Below are positions 1 through 5,912 of a stretch of DNA of 6,678 bases, piece after piece. The stretch is from CAZNYN01 sp964577295. GTDB lineage: Bacteria > Synergistota > Synergistia > Synergistales > Synergistaceae. Numbering within the stretch: position 1 is the stretch's first letter; each line of letters opens with the position of its first letter. The notes under the pieces are model-generated. The model was not told where the DNA came from. It was given only the letters and a program-made list of their open reading frames with translations, and ran no database searches. The stretch is taken from positions 1 through 6,678 of the forward strand of contig CAZNYN010000069.1 in assembly GCA_964577295.1 (NCBI GenBank). The letters are read 5' to 3'. Made by a program: the position numbers and the translations under genes.

Positions 1-486
1 GGAACAGGCGGAGGACTGCCCGGACTTGTATGGGCAATATGCAGACCGGAACTCAAAGTCACTCTGCTGGACAGTATAACACGTAAATGCATCCAAGTAG
101 AGAAGATATCAACTGCCCTTGGCCTTAAAAATGTCACAGTTGTATGTTCCCGTTCGGAAGATTATGCAAAAGAGCATAGAGAGAAATTTCACGCGGCAAC
201 GGCAAGAGCCGTCTGCGCATCAGGTATACTTGCGGAGTACCTTGCGCCGTTTGTCAGACTCAAAGGCAAGGCAATATCCTTTAAAGGACCCAAAGTTACA
301 GAAGAACTTGAAGAAGTGGGCAACAAATGGCGCGAGCTTGGTTTCTCATCTCCCAGGCTGACCCCATACACACTTGGAGACATGAAACGTTTTTTCCTGA
401 TTTGGGATAAAATCTCACAGACTCCCAAAGGCATACCACGCCGACCCGGCATGGCCGAAAAATTTCCATGGTATAAAAAACACTGA
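1..486 (+). CDS. rsmG: 16S rRNA (guanine-N7) methyltransferase RsmG, 5'-truncated by window edge
   Basis: This is the C-terminal 161 residues of an RsmG (GidB) family protein, which uses S-adenosylmethionine to methylate N7 of a guanine in the 530 loop of 16S rRNA. The open frame starts at base 1 with the glycine-rich SAM-binding motif I (GTGGGLPG, matching the family GxGxGxPG). It continues with VTLLDS (motif II acidic residue), the family signature TARAV at about residues 73-77, a KG turn (FKGPK) and the C-terminal TPKGIPRRPG segment, which closely matches the TPKKYPRKPG tail I recall from Bacillus RsmG. The full family length is about 210-240 residues, so some 60-80 N-terminal residues lie outside the window. 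It ends in TGA. The next gene, ferritin, follows after 94 bp and has its own promoter, so the two are probably not co-transcribed. The family call is firm. Confidence 0.93.
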   Translation, partial: GTGGGLPGLVWAICRPELKVTLLDSITRKCIQVEKISTALGLKNVTVVCSRSEDYAKEHREKFHAATARAVCASGILAEYLAPFVRLKGKAISFKGPKVTEELEEVGNKWRELGFSSPRLTPYTLGDMKRFFLIWDKISQTPKGIPRRPGMAEKFPWYKKH

Positions 487-504
487 CATGTAAGCAGTAA
501 CCAC

Positions 505-540
505 TTGACATTCTGAAAAGAAAATATATTATTAATAATA
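505..540 (+). promoter_or_regulatory. Ferritin promoter with a palindrome over the -10 box
   Basis: A perfect -35 box TTGACA (505-510) is followed after 16 bp by TATTAT (527-532). The -10 box is the left half of a perfect 14-bp palindrome, TATTATTAATAATA (527-540). The position suits a repressor operator of the Fur/PerR type, which often controls ferritins, but it does not match either consensus exactly. The regulator is inference; the promoter boxes are seen directly. Confidence 0.65.
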
Positions 541-580
541 GTTTTAAATTAGAAACAGAAAATTTCGGAGGTGCAATTTT

Positions 581-1072
581 ATGGTAATCGGAAAGAAAAT
601 GGAAGACAGCATTAATTCTCAGATTCAGGCTGAATTTGATTCTTCATACCTCTATCTCTCGATGGCGACATGGTTTGAAAAGGAAGATCTCCCTGGCTGC
701 GCTCACTGGATGAGAAAACAGGCTGAAGAAGAGTGGGAGCACGGCATGAGATTTTACAAATACCTTGTCTCTCGCGGAGGCAGAGTAATCTTGGGCGGCC
801 TCTCGACACCGCAGAACGAATGGAAAAATGCCACGGAACTCTTCGCCCACGTCCTAAGCCATGAAGAAAAAGTAACATCCCTTATCTATGCCATGGTCGA
901 ACTTGCAGCAGCGGAAAAAGACTACGCATCACAGAGCATGCTCCAGTGGTTCGTCGACGAGCAGGTCGAAGAAGAAGAGGATGCAACAGCAATCCTCAAT
1001 AAGTTCAAAAAGCTCGGAGAAATCCCCATCTCTCTCACAATGCTTGACAAAGAACTCGGAGCAAGAGCATAG
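581..1072 (+). CDS. ftnA: Bacterial non-haem ferritin (iron storage)
   Basis: This 163-residue protein has the length and residue pattern of bacterial FtnA-type ferritin. That protein forms a 24-subunit cytoplasmic shell, oxidises Fe(II) with O2 or H2O2 at a di-iron centre and stores the iron as mineral. By alignment from memory with E. coli FtnA, the ferroxidase ligands are present: E18 (QAEFDSSYLYL), E51 and H54 (AEEEWEH), E95 (SHEE), and Q128 with E131 (DEQVEEEE). The second and fourth helices of the four-helix bundle carry these EExxH-like motifs. There is no haem-ligating methionine context typical of bacterioferritin, so FtnA is preferred. The start ATG has a strong GGAGGT site (567-572) 8 bp upstream; an internal ATG at codon 7 lacks one. 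The gene is monocistronic, between its own promoter and terminator. Confidence 0.95.
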   Translation: MVIGKKMEDSINSQIQAEFDSSYLYLSMATWFEKEDLPGCAHWMRKQAEEEWEHGMRFYKYLVSRGGRVILGGLSTPQNEWKNATELFAHVLSHEEKVTSLIYAMVELAAAEKDYASQSMLQWFVDEQVEEEEDATAILNKFKKLGEIPISLTMLDKELGARA

Positions 1073-1096
1073 CATTCACCTCTTACAATTTACAGC

Positions 1097-1129
1097 AAAG
1101 ACGGACTTCTTAAAGAAGTCCGTCTTTTT
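1097..1129 (+). terminator. Rho-independent terminator of the ferritin gene
   Basis: AAAGACGGACTTCTT (1097-1111) is the exact reverse complement of 1113-1127. It forms a hairpin of about 13 bp with a small loop, whose 3' arm runs into a T tract. It lies 24 bp after the ferritin stop. The opposite-strand gene ends only a few bases beyond, and the stem's A-rich left side gives a short T run on the minus strand, so it may stop both converging transcripts. Confidence 0.92.
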
Positions 1130-1135
1130 AAATTT

Positions 1136-1813
1136 TTAACTCTGCTTTCCGTTAAAACTCTGCATTATCGGTATTTTCATCTCGGGTGCCGGGCCTATTA
1201 CCTCTTTGGTAAAGTCGAGTTCGAAGTCAAACAAAGCCTGTGTTATCCTCATTTGCGTAACATTATCAGTCTCGTATGATATTGAAAAGCGCCGGTATCC
1301 GAACTTTTCGGCGAAGAAGGAAATATTTGACTTTTTCTTTCCCGAAAAAAACTGGAATGAACTGTTTAAAGAACCGAAAAATATTCTCTCGTCAAAAAAC
1401 GGATCTTCGCTGATAATCATAACAACCTTGCACTCGTCAACCAAAACATCCTCACTCCATATACCGCATAAAGTGAGACCTGCTTTAAGACCGGGGTACT
1501 TCCCCATCAGAGCAATAATTGCACTCTCGACAAGCTCAGAGTACGAAAACACCATCGTAAAGCCAAGTTCAAGACTCCTGTTGCGCGCAGGGTCTATAAT
1601 ATTCTGTCTCGCAAGAGTGCCGACATTGCCGCTTTGAAAGCTGCGCAGATACAAAAATTCGCTCTCCATTTCGAACGCGAGGCCTGCCAAACTGCCCAAC
1701 AGAGGACTCACCATTGTGTTCACTGTCACAGGGTTATAATCTTTTCCGTAAGGAATCCACGGCACAATATCAAGCTCTATGTTTTGATCCCAGTATGGCA
1801 GAATCGACGTCAT
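1136..1813 (-). CDS. Hypothetical protein, 225 residues, family not recognised
   Basis: I do not recognise this protein. It has no signal peptide, no clear membrane helix and no cysteine pairs or metal motif. It looks like a soluble mixed alpha/beta protein, with acidic and aromatic stretches, a hydrophobic strand (CKVVMIISEDPFF, about residues 128-140) and a Lys-rich turn (SGKKKS, 157-162). The open frame extends to a TTG at 1831, but that codon overlaps the ribosome site. The ATG at 1813 is preferred because AGGGGGT lies 6 bp before it. The gene follows the TIGR02757 gene by 66 bp on the same strand and may share its transcript, but an extended -10 site in the gap could also drive it alone. 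It ends next to the ferritin terminator, convergent with ferritin. The plus-strand frame across it is Ser-rich and looks like an antisense shadow. Confidence 0.72.
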   Translation of the reverse strand: MTSILPYWDQNIELDIVPWIPYGKDYNPVTVNTMVSPLLGSLAGLAFEMESEFLYLRSFQSGNVGTLARQNIIDPARNRSLELGFTMVFSYSELVESAIIALMGKYPGLKAGLTLCGIWSEDVLVDECKVVMIISEDPFFDERIFFGSLNSSFQFFSGKKKSNISFFAEKFGYRRFSISYETDNVTQMRITQALFDFELDFTKEVIGPAPEMKIPIMQSFNGKQS

Positions 1814-1819
1814 GCCGTT

Positions 1820-1826
1820 ACCCCCT
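1820..1826 (-). promoter_or_regulatory. Ribosome binding site that fixes the start of the 225-residue protein
   Basis: On the minus strand, AGGGGGT lies 6 bp before the ATG at 1813. The longer frame would begin at a TTG (1831) upstream of this site with no purine-rich motif before it, so the ATG is the better start. Confidence 0.6.
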
Positions 1827-1854
1827 ATCAATTATGTATCACTCGCAATTTACA

Positions 1855-1863
1855 ATTATATCA
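1855..1863 (-). promoter_or_regulatory. Extended -10 promoter candidate for the 225-residue protein
   Basis: On the minus strand the sequence TGATATAAT is a perfect extended -10 element (TGn followed by TATAAT). No good -35 box is visible, which extended -10 promoters tolerate. A start near 1848 would leave a leader of about 35 nt before the ATG at 1813. Confidence 0.4.
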
Positions 1864-1879
1864 TATACGAAAGCTCCCA

Positions 1880-2686
1880 TCAGAGCCACCTTGCAAAAAG
1901 CTCCTCGTAAGTCATTTCGCTTCTTATGCCGAAACGTGTCATAGCAAAATCATATCGCACAGGGTCATCGGGCGATATAATGCGGAATTTGTCCGTTATC
2001 TCCCTTGCTGCATTGCCTCCGGCACTCTTATGTGTGCAGAGGCCGAGGCCGGAACAAATCTGGAACATATGTGTGTCAAGCGGGATAAAAAGAGCGGAAG
2101 GGCTAATTCCGCTCCAACCGCCGGGATCGACCTCATCGCAGCGAACCATCCAGCGCAGAAAAAGAGCAAGCCTTTTACATGCACTTCCCTTTGACGGTCT
2201 TGGCAGCAGAAACATACTCTCCCTGCCCCCGCATGAAATAAGCTCCGAAACAAAATTCTCGCATGCGGCCCACGTATCATTGCCATATCCTGAGATAAAA
2301 AGATCCTCAAGAGTTCCCTTCCTTTTTAAGATTGCCGATATACATGACAAAAAACTGACAAGCTCATCTTGATCCGTAAACCTATGAACAAAGCCTGCAA
2401 ATTCATGTTCCAGGTCATCTCTTTCCACGGATGCCAGATACGATGAGGGAGATGTTCCCAGAACATTCAGAACTTTCGTTATACTCTTCAATATCTGAGT
2501 GACCTTGCCGTAAGCCAGAGAAGAGGCTATCAGGCCTACAATCTCCCTGTCCTTGGGGGAATCGTAATCATATAAAAACTGAAGCGGGTCAGGTGAAACA
2601 TAGACCCGCCTGTTATAGTCAATGTATAACTTTTCAAAAATGTCACGGCCTGATATCAGAGCACCGTGCTCGGAAAGTACACCCAC
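1880..2686 (-). CDS. TIGR02757 / DUF2400 family protein
   Basis: This 268-residue protein has the hallmarks of the TIGR02757 (DUF2400) family, a conserved bacterial family without an assigned function. The N-terminal part carries DREIVGLIASSLAYG (46-60). The C-terminal part has KRLALFLRWMVR (171-182), the D-x-GGW segment, SALFIPLDTHMF (197-208) and SPDDPVRYDFA (238-248). The length is normal for the family. The IPLDTH segment resembles the VDTH-F-R-V motif with the catalytic Asp of HhH-GPD DNA glycosylases such as endonuclease III, so a distant DNA-repair link is possible; this is inference. The start is GTG at 2686, right after an in-frame TAA, so no longer frame exists. Its ribosome site is weak (GAAG about 8 bp upstream). 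The flavoprotein stop lies only 5 bp before, which suggests translational coupling in one operon. Confidence 0.88.
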   Translation of the reverse strand: MGVLSEHGALISGRDIFEKLYIDYNRRVYVSPDPLQFLYDYDSPKDREIVGLIASSLAYGKVTQILKSITKVLNVLGTSPSSYLASVERDDLEHEFAGFVHRFTDQDELVSFLSCISAILKRKGTLEDLFISGYGNDTWAACENFVSELISCGGRESMFLLPRPSKGSACKRLALFLRWMVRCDEVDPGGWSGISPSALFIPLDTHMFQICSGLGLCTHKSAGGNAAREITDKFRIISPDDPVRYDFAMTRFGIRSEMTYEELFARWL

Positions 2687-2691
2687 TTAGT

Positions 2692-3222
2692 CTACTTCAC
2701 CGCATTAAAGCCAAACGTGGGTGCTGTCTTTGGAGACTTCCCCTTTTTGACACTATGATAATCTGCATAAGTAAGAGGCTTGGCTTCTTTAAGGAATTTT
2801 GCCGAAACAACCTCACCGACAAAAAGCATATGCGTAGGCAATTCAAGAGAATGGCAGACTCGCGCCTCGAAAACGGCAATTGACCAATCTGTAACCATCG
2901 GAGCACCGGTCATTCCCGTAAGGTAATTAACGTTTTCAAACTTATTTATATCTCTCCCCGACTTAAAACCAAACTGACCGAGGAATGTCATAGGAACATC
3001 AAACTCCAAAACAGAAATGGAGAAAACTCCGCTCTCCTTCACCATATCTGTAGTGAGATTCGCTTTATTTATACATGTTGTCACGCATTTAGGCTCAGCA
3101 GTAATCTGCATTGCGGCATTGGCTATCTGTCCATTTAATTTTCCGTCCCAAACCGTACTTACGATATACATACCATACGTCATACTGAACAATGCCTTCA
3201 TATCTATACCTTCCAACGACAT
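2692..3222 (-). CDS. Flavin reductase-like flavoprotein (high-molecular-weight rubredoxin N-domain type)
   Basis: This 176-residue protein matches the FMN-binding flavin reductase-like domain found at the N-terminus of clostridial and acetogen high-molecular-weight rubredoxin (NADH:rubredoxin oxidoreductase activity, feeding electrons to oxygen-scavenging flavodiiron proteins). Family motifs seen are YGMYIVST (16-23), NGQIANAAMQITAEP (30-44), FGFKSGRDINKFE (84-96), the GEVV strand (136-139), YADYH (152-156) and KGKSPKTAPT (160-169). In fused members this last motif leads into a CxxCG rubredoxin domain; here the protein stops seven residues later with no cysteine motif, so it is a stand-alone version. 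The ATG at 3222 has AGGGGG 8 bp upstream. A second ATG at codon 8 has GGAAGG 6-7 bp upstream and fits the usual family N-terminus, so the exact start is open. It is first in a leftward three-gene run with its own promoter. Confidence 0.87.
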   Translation of the reverse strand: MSLEGIDMKALFSMTYGMYIVSTVWDGKLNGQIANAAMQITAEPKCVTTCINKANLTTDMVKESGVFSISVLEFDVPMTFLGQFGFKSGRDINKFENVNYLTGMTGAPMVTDWSIAVFEARVCHSLELPTHMLFVGEVVSAKFLKEAKPLTYADYHSVKKGKSPKTAPTFGFNAVK

Positions 3223-3267
3223 AACAAAGCCCCCTAAAAATAAATTAAAAGCAATTCAATGTAAATA

Positions 3268-3295
3268 GTATTATATTTATCTCGTCATAAGTCAA
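3268..3295 (-). promoter_or_regulatory. Promoter of the flavoprotein operon
   Basis: Read on the minus strand, TTGACT (3290-3295) is followed after 16 bp by TAATAC (3268-3273); an overlapping TATAAT (3270-3275) lies at 14 bp. The -10 region sits inside an inverted repeat, TAAATA-6 bp-TATTTA (3262-3279), a possible operator. The leader before the ATG at 3222 would be about 40 nt. Confidence 0.55.
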
Positions 3296-3305
3296 GTAAA
3301 TAATA

Positions 3306-3325
3306 CACATCCGAAAACGGAAGTG
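3306..3325. promoter_or_regulatory. Inverted repeat between divergent genes, operator candidate
   Basis: CAC-A-TCCG and CGGA-A-GTG flank an AAAA centre, giving a 20-bp inverted repeat with one mismatched pair. It lies between the divergent flavoprotein and acetyltransferase genes, upstream of a -10-like TAGAAT (3332-3337) on the plus strand. A transcription factor site is the natural reading; the factor is unknown. Confidence 0.35.
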
Positions 3326-3380
3326 ATAAGGTAGAATATAAGAGGATTGATAGTGTGCTTTTTAAAATTCTTACACATGC

Positions 3381-3387
3381 GGAGGTG
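3381..3387 (+). promoter_or_regulatory. Ribosome binding site that fixes a TTG start for the first acetyltransferase
   Basis: GGAGGTG is the strongest ribosome site in this stretch and lies 7-8 bp before the TTG at 3395. The frame is open from a TTG at 3347, but that start would place this motif inside the coding region and add 16 residues not expected in a GNAT N-terminus. Confidence 0.7.
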
Positions 3388-3394
3388 CCGTCAG

Positions 3395-3889
3395 TTGGAA
3401 ATAAGACCGATCTCACTGAACGATGCGGAAAAAATATCCATAATAAGACGCAAAGACGGAGTCAGAGAGGGAATACTTGCTCTGACAAGTGAACGAACAG
3501 AGACAACGGCGCAATTTATAAGCTCCATTGCAGAAGATGACAGAGCCTTTGTGGCGCTGGAAAATGACGAAATAACTGGGCTTGTAGTGCTTGTACACAA
3601 CAGAGCCAGGAAAAGAACACACAGCGGCGTTATAGCTATCATGGTAGACACCGAATATCAAAACAGAGGCATTGGCACCGCTCTCATGCGCAAAATTGTC
3701 AACGCCGCAGACAGAGAGCTAAAACTTCACAGACTTGAGCTTTTTGTCCTTTCCGACAACAAACACGCTATATCACTTTATGAAAAATTCGGATTCGTCA
3801 AAGAAGGAACGCGCAGACACGCCGCAGTAAAAAACGGAGTGTTCATCGACGAAGACTTCTTTGCACGCATAAGTCCCGTGGAGGCATAA
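3395..3889 (+). CDS. GNAT family N-acetyltransferase (first of a tandem pair)
   Basis: This 164-residue GNAT protein transfers an acetyl group from acetyl-CoA to an amine; the substrate cannot be read from sequence. It starts EIRPISLNDAEKI, the usual first strand of GNATs. It carries motif A with the pyrophosphate-binding loop QNRGIG (89-94) after the strand IAIMVDTEY, then the strand LELFVLSDN and motif B AISLYEKFGFVKEG (125-138), with Y129 at the position of the usual general acid. The pattern, including the FGFVKEGTRRHAAVKNGVFIDE-type tail, resembles the YhhY/RimI-like single-domain group. The start chosen is TTG 3395, because a GGAGGTG site sits just before it. The stop is one base before the next gene, which encodes a related protein, so the two are translationally coupled and probably arose by an old duplication. 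Confidence 0.88.
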   Translation: MEIRPISLNDAEKISIIRRKDGVREGILALTSERTETTAQFISSIAEDDRAFVALENDEITGLVVLVHNRARKRTHSGVIAIMVDTEYQNRGIGTALMRKIVNAADRELKLHRLELFVLSDNKHAISLYEKFGFVKEGTRRHAAVKNGVFIDEDFFARISPVEA

Positions 3890-3890
3890 T

Positions 3891-4391
3891 ATGATAATAC
3901 GACCGGTAAAATACACCGACATAGCGCAAATCAGCACAATAGCGTCAGAACTTGCTTCCGGCGATAAGGGAATGAACATATCGCACATTGATTTCATCAA
4001 TGCCAAGGCACTTATTGCAAACCTTACAGAATACGACCACATGCTTGTGCTTGAAACGGAAATTCCCCCGACAGAAATATGCGCGGTAGTTCTTCTCAAA
4101 GTAGACAGACAGATATACCTGCGGAGACTCGCCAGACTCGAAATAATAGTCTCTCCGAAATGGCAGGGGCAGGGAATGGGCAAAGTGCTCATGCAGTCTG
4201 CGCTCGATCTGGCAGAGAAAGAACTTATGATGGAGAGAGTGGAAGTTGAAGTCTCAACGGAAAATGTCAACGCACTTAAGTTGTGCAAATCTGCAGGCTT
4301 CAAAGTTGAAGGTGTTGCAAAAGACTGGGCAATATCGGATGACGGAACATACATCGACGCATACCTCATGGCAAAGTGCAAAACAAAATAA
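3891..4391 (+). CDS. GNAT family N-acetyltransferase (second of a tandem pair)
   Basis: This 166-residue GNAT protein begins MIIRPVKYTDI, in register with its upstream neighbour. It has motif A strand LEIIVSPKW followed by the acetyl-CoA loop QGQGMG (92-97), the strand VEVEVSTEN, and motif B ALKLCKSAGFKVEG (128-141). At the position where most GNATs and the neighbour (Y129) have tyrosine, this protein has C132, so its acid/base chemistry or substrate may differ. The tail YIDAYLMAK resembles that of YhhY-type enzymes. GGAGG (3880-3884) lies 6 bp before the ATG, inside the end of the previous gene. Identity with the neighbour is low apart from the fold motifs, so the pair is diverged. It ends next to a hairpin shared with the convergent aminotransferase gene. 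Confidence 0.87.
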   Translation: MIIRPVKYTDIAQISTIASELASGDKGMNISHIDFINAKALIANLTEYDHMLVLETEIPPTEICAVVLLKVDRQIYLRRLARLEIIVSPKWQGQGMGKVLMQSALDLAEKELMMERVEVEVSTENVNALKLCKSAGFKVEGVAKDWAISDDGTYIDAYLMAKCKTK

Positions 4392-4393
4392 AA

Positions 4394-4424
4394 GAAAGAG
4401 GCGGAGAACAGCTCCGCCTCTTTC
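4394..4424 (-). terminator. Hairpin terminator between convergent genes, strongest for the aminotransferase
   Basis: GAAAGAGGCGGAG (4394-4406) pairs perfectly with CTCCGCCTCTTTC (4412-4424) across a 5-nt loop, a 13-bp GC-rich stem. On the minus strand the stem is followed by TTTTATTTTG, a good U tract directly after the aminotransferase stop. On the plus strand the tract is only CTCTTTC, so it probably ends the acetyltransferase transcript less efficiently. Confidence 0.88.
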
Positions 4425-4425
4425 A

Positions 4426-5637
4426 CTATCTGTATGATTTTATCGCATCCGCAAGGCGCAGACAGCCCTCACGAGCGACAGCGGCAGTAACCTTTGAAAG
4501 AGAGAGCCTGCAAGTATTCTTTCCCGATACTCCGTCAGCCATAAACGGACTGCCTGGTACAATCGCAATTCCATGATTCACAATCGAGTGACGGACAAAA
4601 GCAAACATATCATCTATGCCGTCGATAGTACCCCACAGAAAAAATCCTCCCGAAGGACGGTTCACCTTCATACCAAGCGGGGCCAACGCGGAAACAATCT
4701 CTCCTACAAGAAAGTCCCTCCTTTGGGCGTACTCCGATGTAAGAAAATTAACTCTGGAAGCAAAATCATGGCGTTCAAGATATATATGTGCCGCTTTATG
4801 TGTCACAGGCTGCTGAATAAGTCCGTTACATATCTGAAAGAGCTCAAACCTCTCAACCAAATCGTTAGGCAGAGCAAGCCATCCCAACCTTATACCCGGA
4901 GCAATAATCTTTGAAAAACTGCTGCAATAAATAACATCATGCCCATCAGACATAGAAAAATAAGTATCCGGCAGAGGAGAACCGTAATTTAAATACCGAT
5001 AGGGATCATCCTCCAGTATAACGACACCATATCGTTGGCAAATATCAAGTATAGATTTGCGTCTCGCAAGCGAAGTTGTTCGTCCAGTAGGGTTCTGAAA
5101 ACACGGAATAGTGTAAAGCATCGTCACATTATTTGCTGCACAGACTGATTCCAGACTCTCCGGTATAATGCCGTCCTCGTCCATGGCAACTCCGAGACAA
5201 AGAGCCCCCTGCTTTCTAAAATTCATTAAAGCCTCAACATAACTGGCATCTTCGACAGCAACAACTGAAGCATTATCCAAAAATAGCTCCGTTACAGAAT
5301 TAATGGCCTCGGCCGCTCCGTGTGTAAGCAATATATTTTTTGCTGAGATAGTTTTCGGTGCGATTTTTTCAGAGACCATCCATTCGGAAATCCACTCACG
5401 CAGAGGCAGATATCCCATATCGCTCGGATAATAATTCAAAATAGAAGGATCTTCTAAGGCAAGAGAAAATGCCTCCTGTAAATCGAAAATAGGATAAAAT
5501 TTCGAATCAGGCTCTCCCGCTGAAAAAGAAAGAGACGGATATTTCGAACACAGCGCACTGACAATGGATATATCAGAAGCACAAAGCCTCTCCTTCGCAA
5601 GCAAACTCATTCTATCCAAGGCAAAATCACGCACCAT
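4426..5637 (-). CDS. PLP-dependent class I/II aminotransferase
   Basis: This 403-residue fold-type I aminotransferase is close to the 2-aminoadipate/aromatic and MocR-domain group (LysN-like). It would move an amino group between an amino acid and a 2-oxo acid; the exact substrate is not readable. Visible motifs are YPSDMGYLPLRE (70-81), the cofactor site THGAAEAI (105-112), the ring-binding NPTG (182-185), EDDPYRYL (209-216; D210 for the pyridine nitrogen and Y213), the Schiff-base lysine K243 in SFSKIIAPGIRLGW with R250 for the phosphate, PSGGFFLW (328-335) and R377 in CRLSLS for the substrate carboxylate. Length is typical and no MocR-type DNA-binding domain is present. The ATG has AGGAGGAGG 7 bp upstream. 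It is transcribed alone, with promoter candidates upstream and a hairpin terminator at its end. Confidence 0.93.
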   Translation of the reverse strand: MVRDFALDRMSLLAKERLCASDISIVSALCSKYPSLSFSAGEPDSKFYPIFDLQEAFSLALEDPSILNYYPSDMGYLPLREWISEWMVSEKIAPKTISAKNILLTHGAAEAINSVTELFLDNASVVAVEDASYVEALMNFRKQGALCLGVAMDEDGIIPESLESVCAANNVTMLYTIPCFQNPTGRTTSLARRKSILDICQRYGVVILEDDPYRYLNYGSPLPDTYFSMSDGHDVIYCSSFSKIIAPGIRLGWLALPNDLVERFELFQICNGLIQQPVTHKAAHIYLERHDFASRVNFLTSEYAQRRDFLVGEIVSALAPLGMKVNRPSGGFFLWGTIDGIDDMFAFVRHSIVNHGIAIVPGSPFMADGVSGKNTCRLSLSKVTAAVAREGCLRLADAIKSYR

Positions 5638-5673
5638 AGAAAAACCTCCTCCTAAAAATACCTTCCACTGCTA

Positions 5674-5701
5674 AGCATATACAAAACTGCCGAAAAGACA
5701 A
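5674..5701 (-). promoter_or_regulatory. Near promoter candidate of the aminotransferase gene
   Basis: On the minus strand TTGTCT (5696-5701) and TATGCT (5674-5679) are spaced by 16 bp. The match is moderate. A transcript from here would have a leader of about 30 nt. It competes with a better-spaced site further upstream. Confidence 0.3.
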
Positions 5702-5775
5702 AAAAATACCTTGAAAAAACATTTTAGATTTGCATCTATAATAGCAGAATCATAATTAAAAAAAGAGCCCCTGTC

Positions 5776-5803
5776 ATCATAAAGATTTTAAAATTAAAGT
5801 CAA
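5776..5803 (-). promoter_or_regulatory. Distal promoter candidate of the aminotransferase gene
   Basis: On the minus strand TTGACT (5798-5803) is followed after 16 bp by TATGAT (5776-5781). The match to the housekeeping consensus is good. The leader would be about 130 nt and AT-rich; I see no riboswitch-like fold in it. Confidence 0.45.
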
Positions 5804-5819
5804 AACCGAAGATACGAAA

Positions 5820-5912
5820 CCCCGCACTAAAAATTTGATGAACAAACTAAGTGATTCGTACAAAACAAGAAATGTGTTTTGGCTCTCTACTTATACTTAT
5901 ACTTATGCGGGG
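5820..5912. repeat. Palindrome-ended repeat unit, copy 1
   Basis: The unit is bounded by CCCCGCA (5820-5826) and its reverse complement TGCGGGG (5906-5912). Its core shares two blocks with the sequence at 6486-6563: AAACTAAGTGATTC (5844-5857, 1 difference) and TTGGCTCTCTACTTAT (5879-5894, 2 differences), in the same order and orientation with near-equal spacing (21 and 23 bp). Differences are transitions. It contains no coding frame. It looks like a small dispersed non-coding element; the family is not recognised. Confidence 0.55.
5889..5906. repeat. Tandem hexamer ACTTAT x3
   Basis: Three exact copies of ACTTAT occupy the apex region of repeat copy 1, where copy 2 instead carries a short hairpin. 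This is likely slippage within the element. Confidence 0.8.

Noticed and set aside
119..511. Frames in other registers over rsmG
   Set aside because: The RsmG frame explains the whole stretch with family motifs from base 1 to the stop.
1206..2372. Three long plus-strand frames (1206-1637, 1634-2194, 1926-2372)
   Set aside because: They lie antisense to the 225-residue and TIGR02757 genes, have atypical composition and show no motifs.
3773..4426. 217-codon minus-strand frame opposite the GNAT genes
   Set aside because: It is Ser-rich low-complexity antisense of two clear GNAT genes and has no family match.
5711..5742. Plus-strand TTGAAA and TATAAT as a rightward promoter
   Set aside because: The spacing is 20 bp and there is no gene downstream on that strand.
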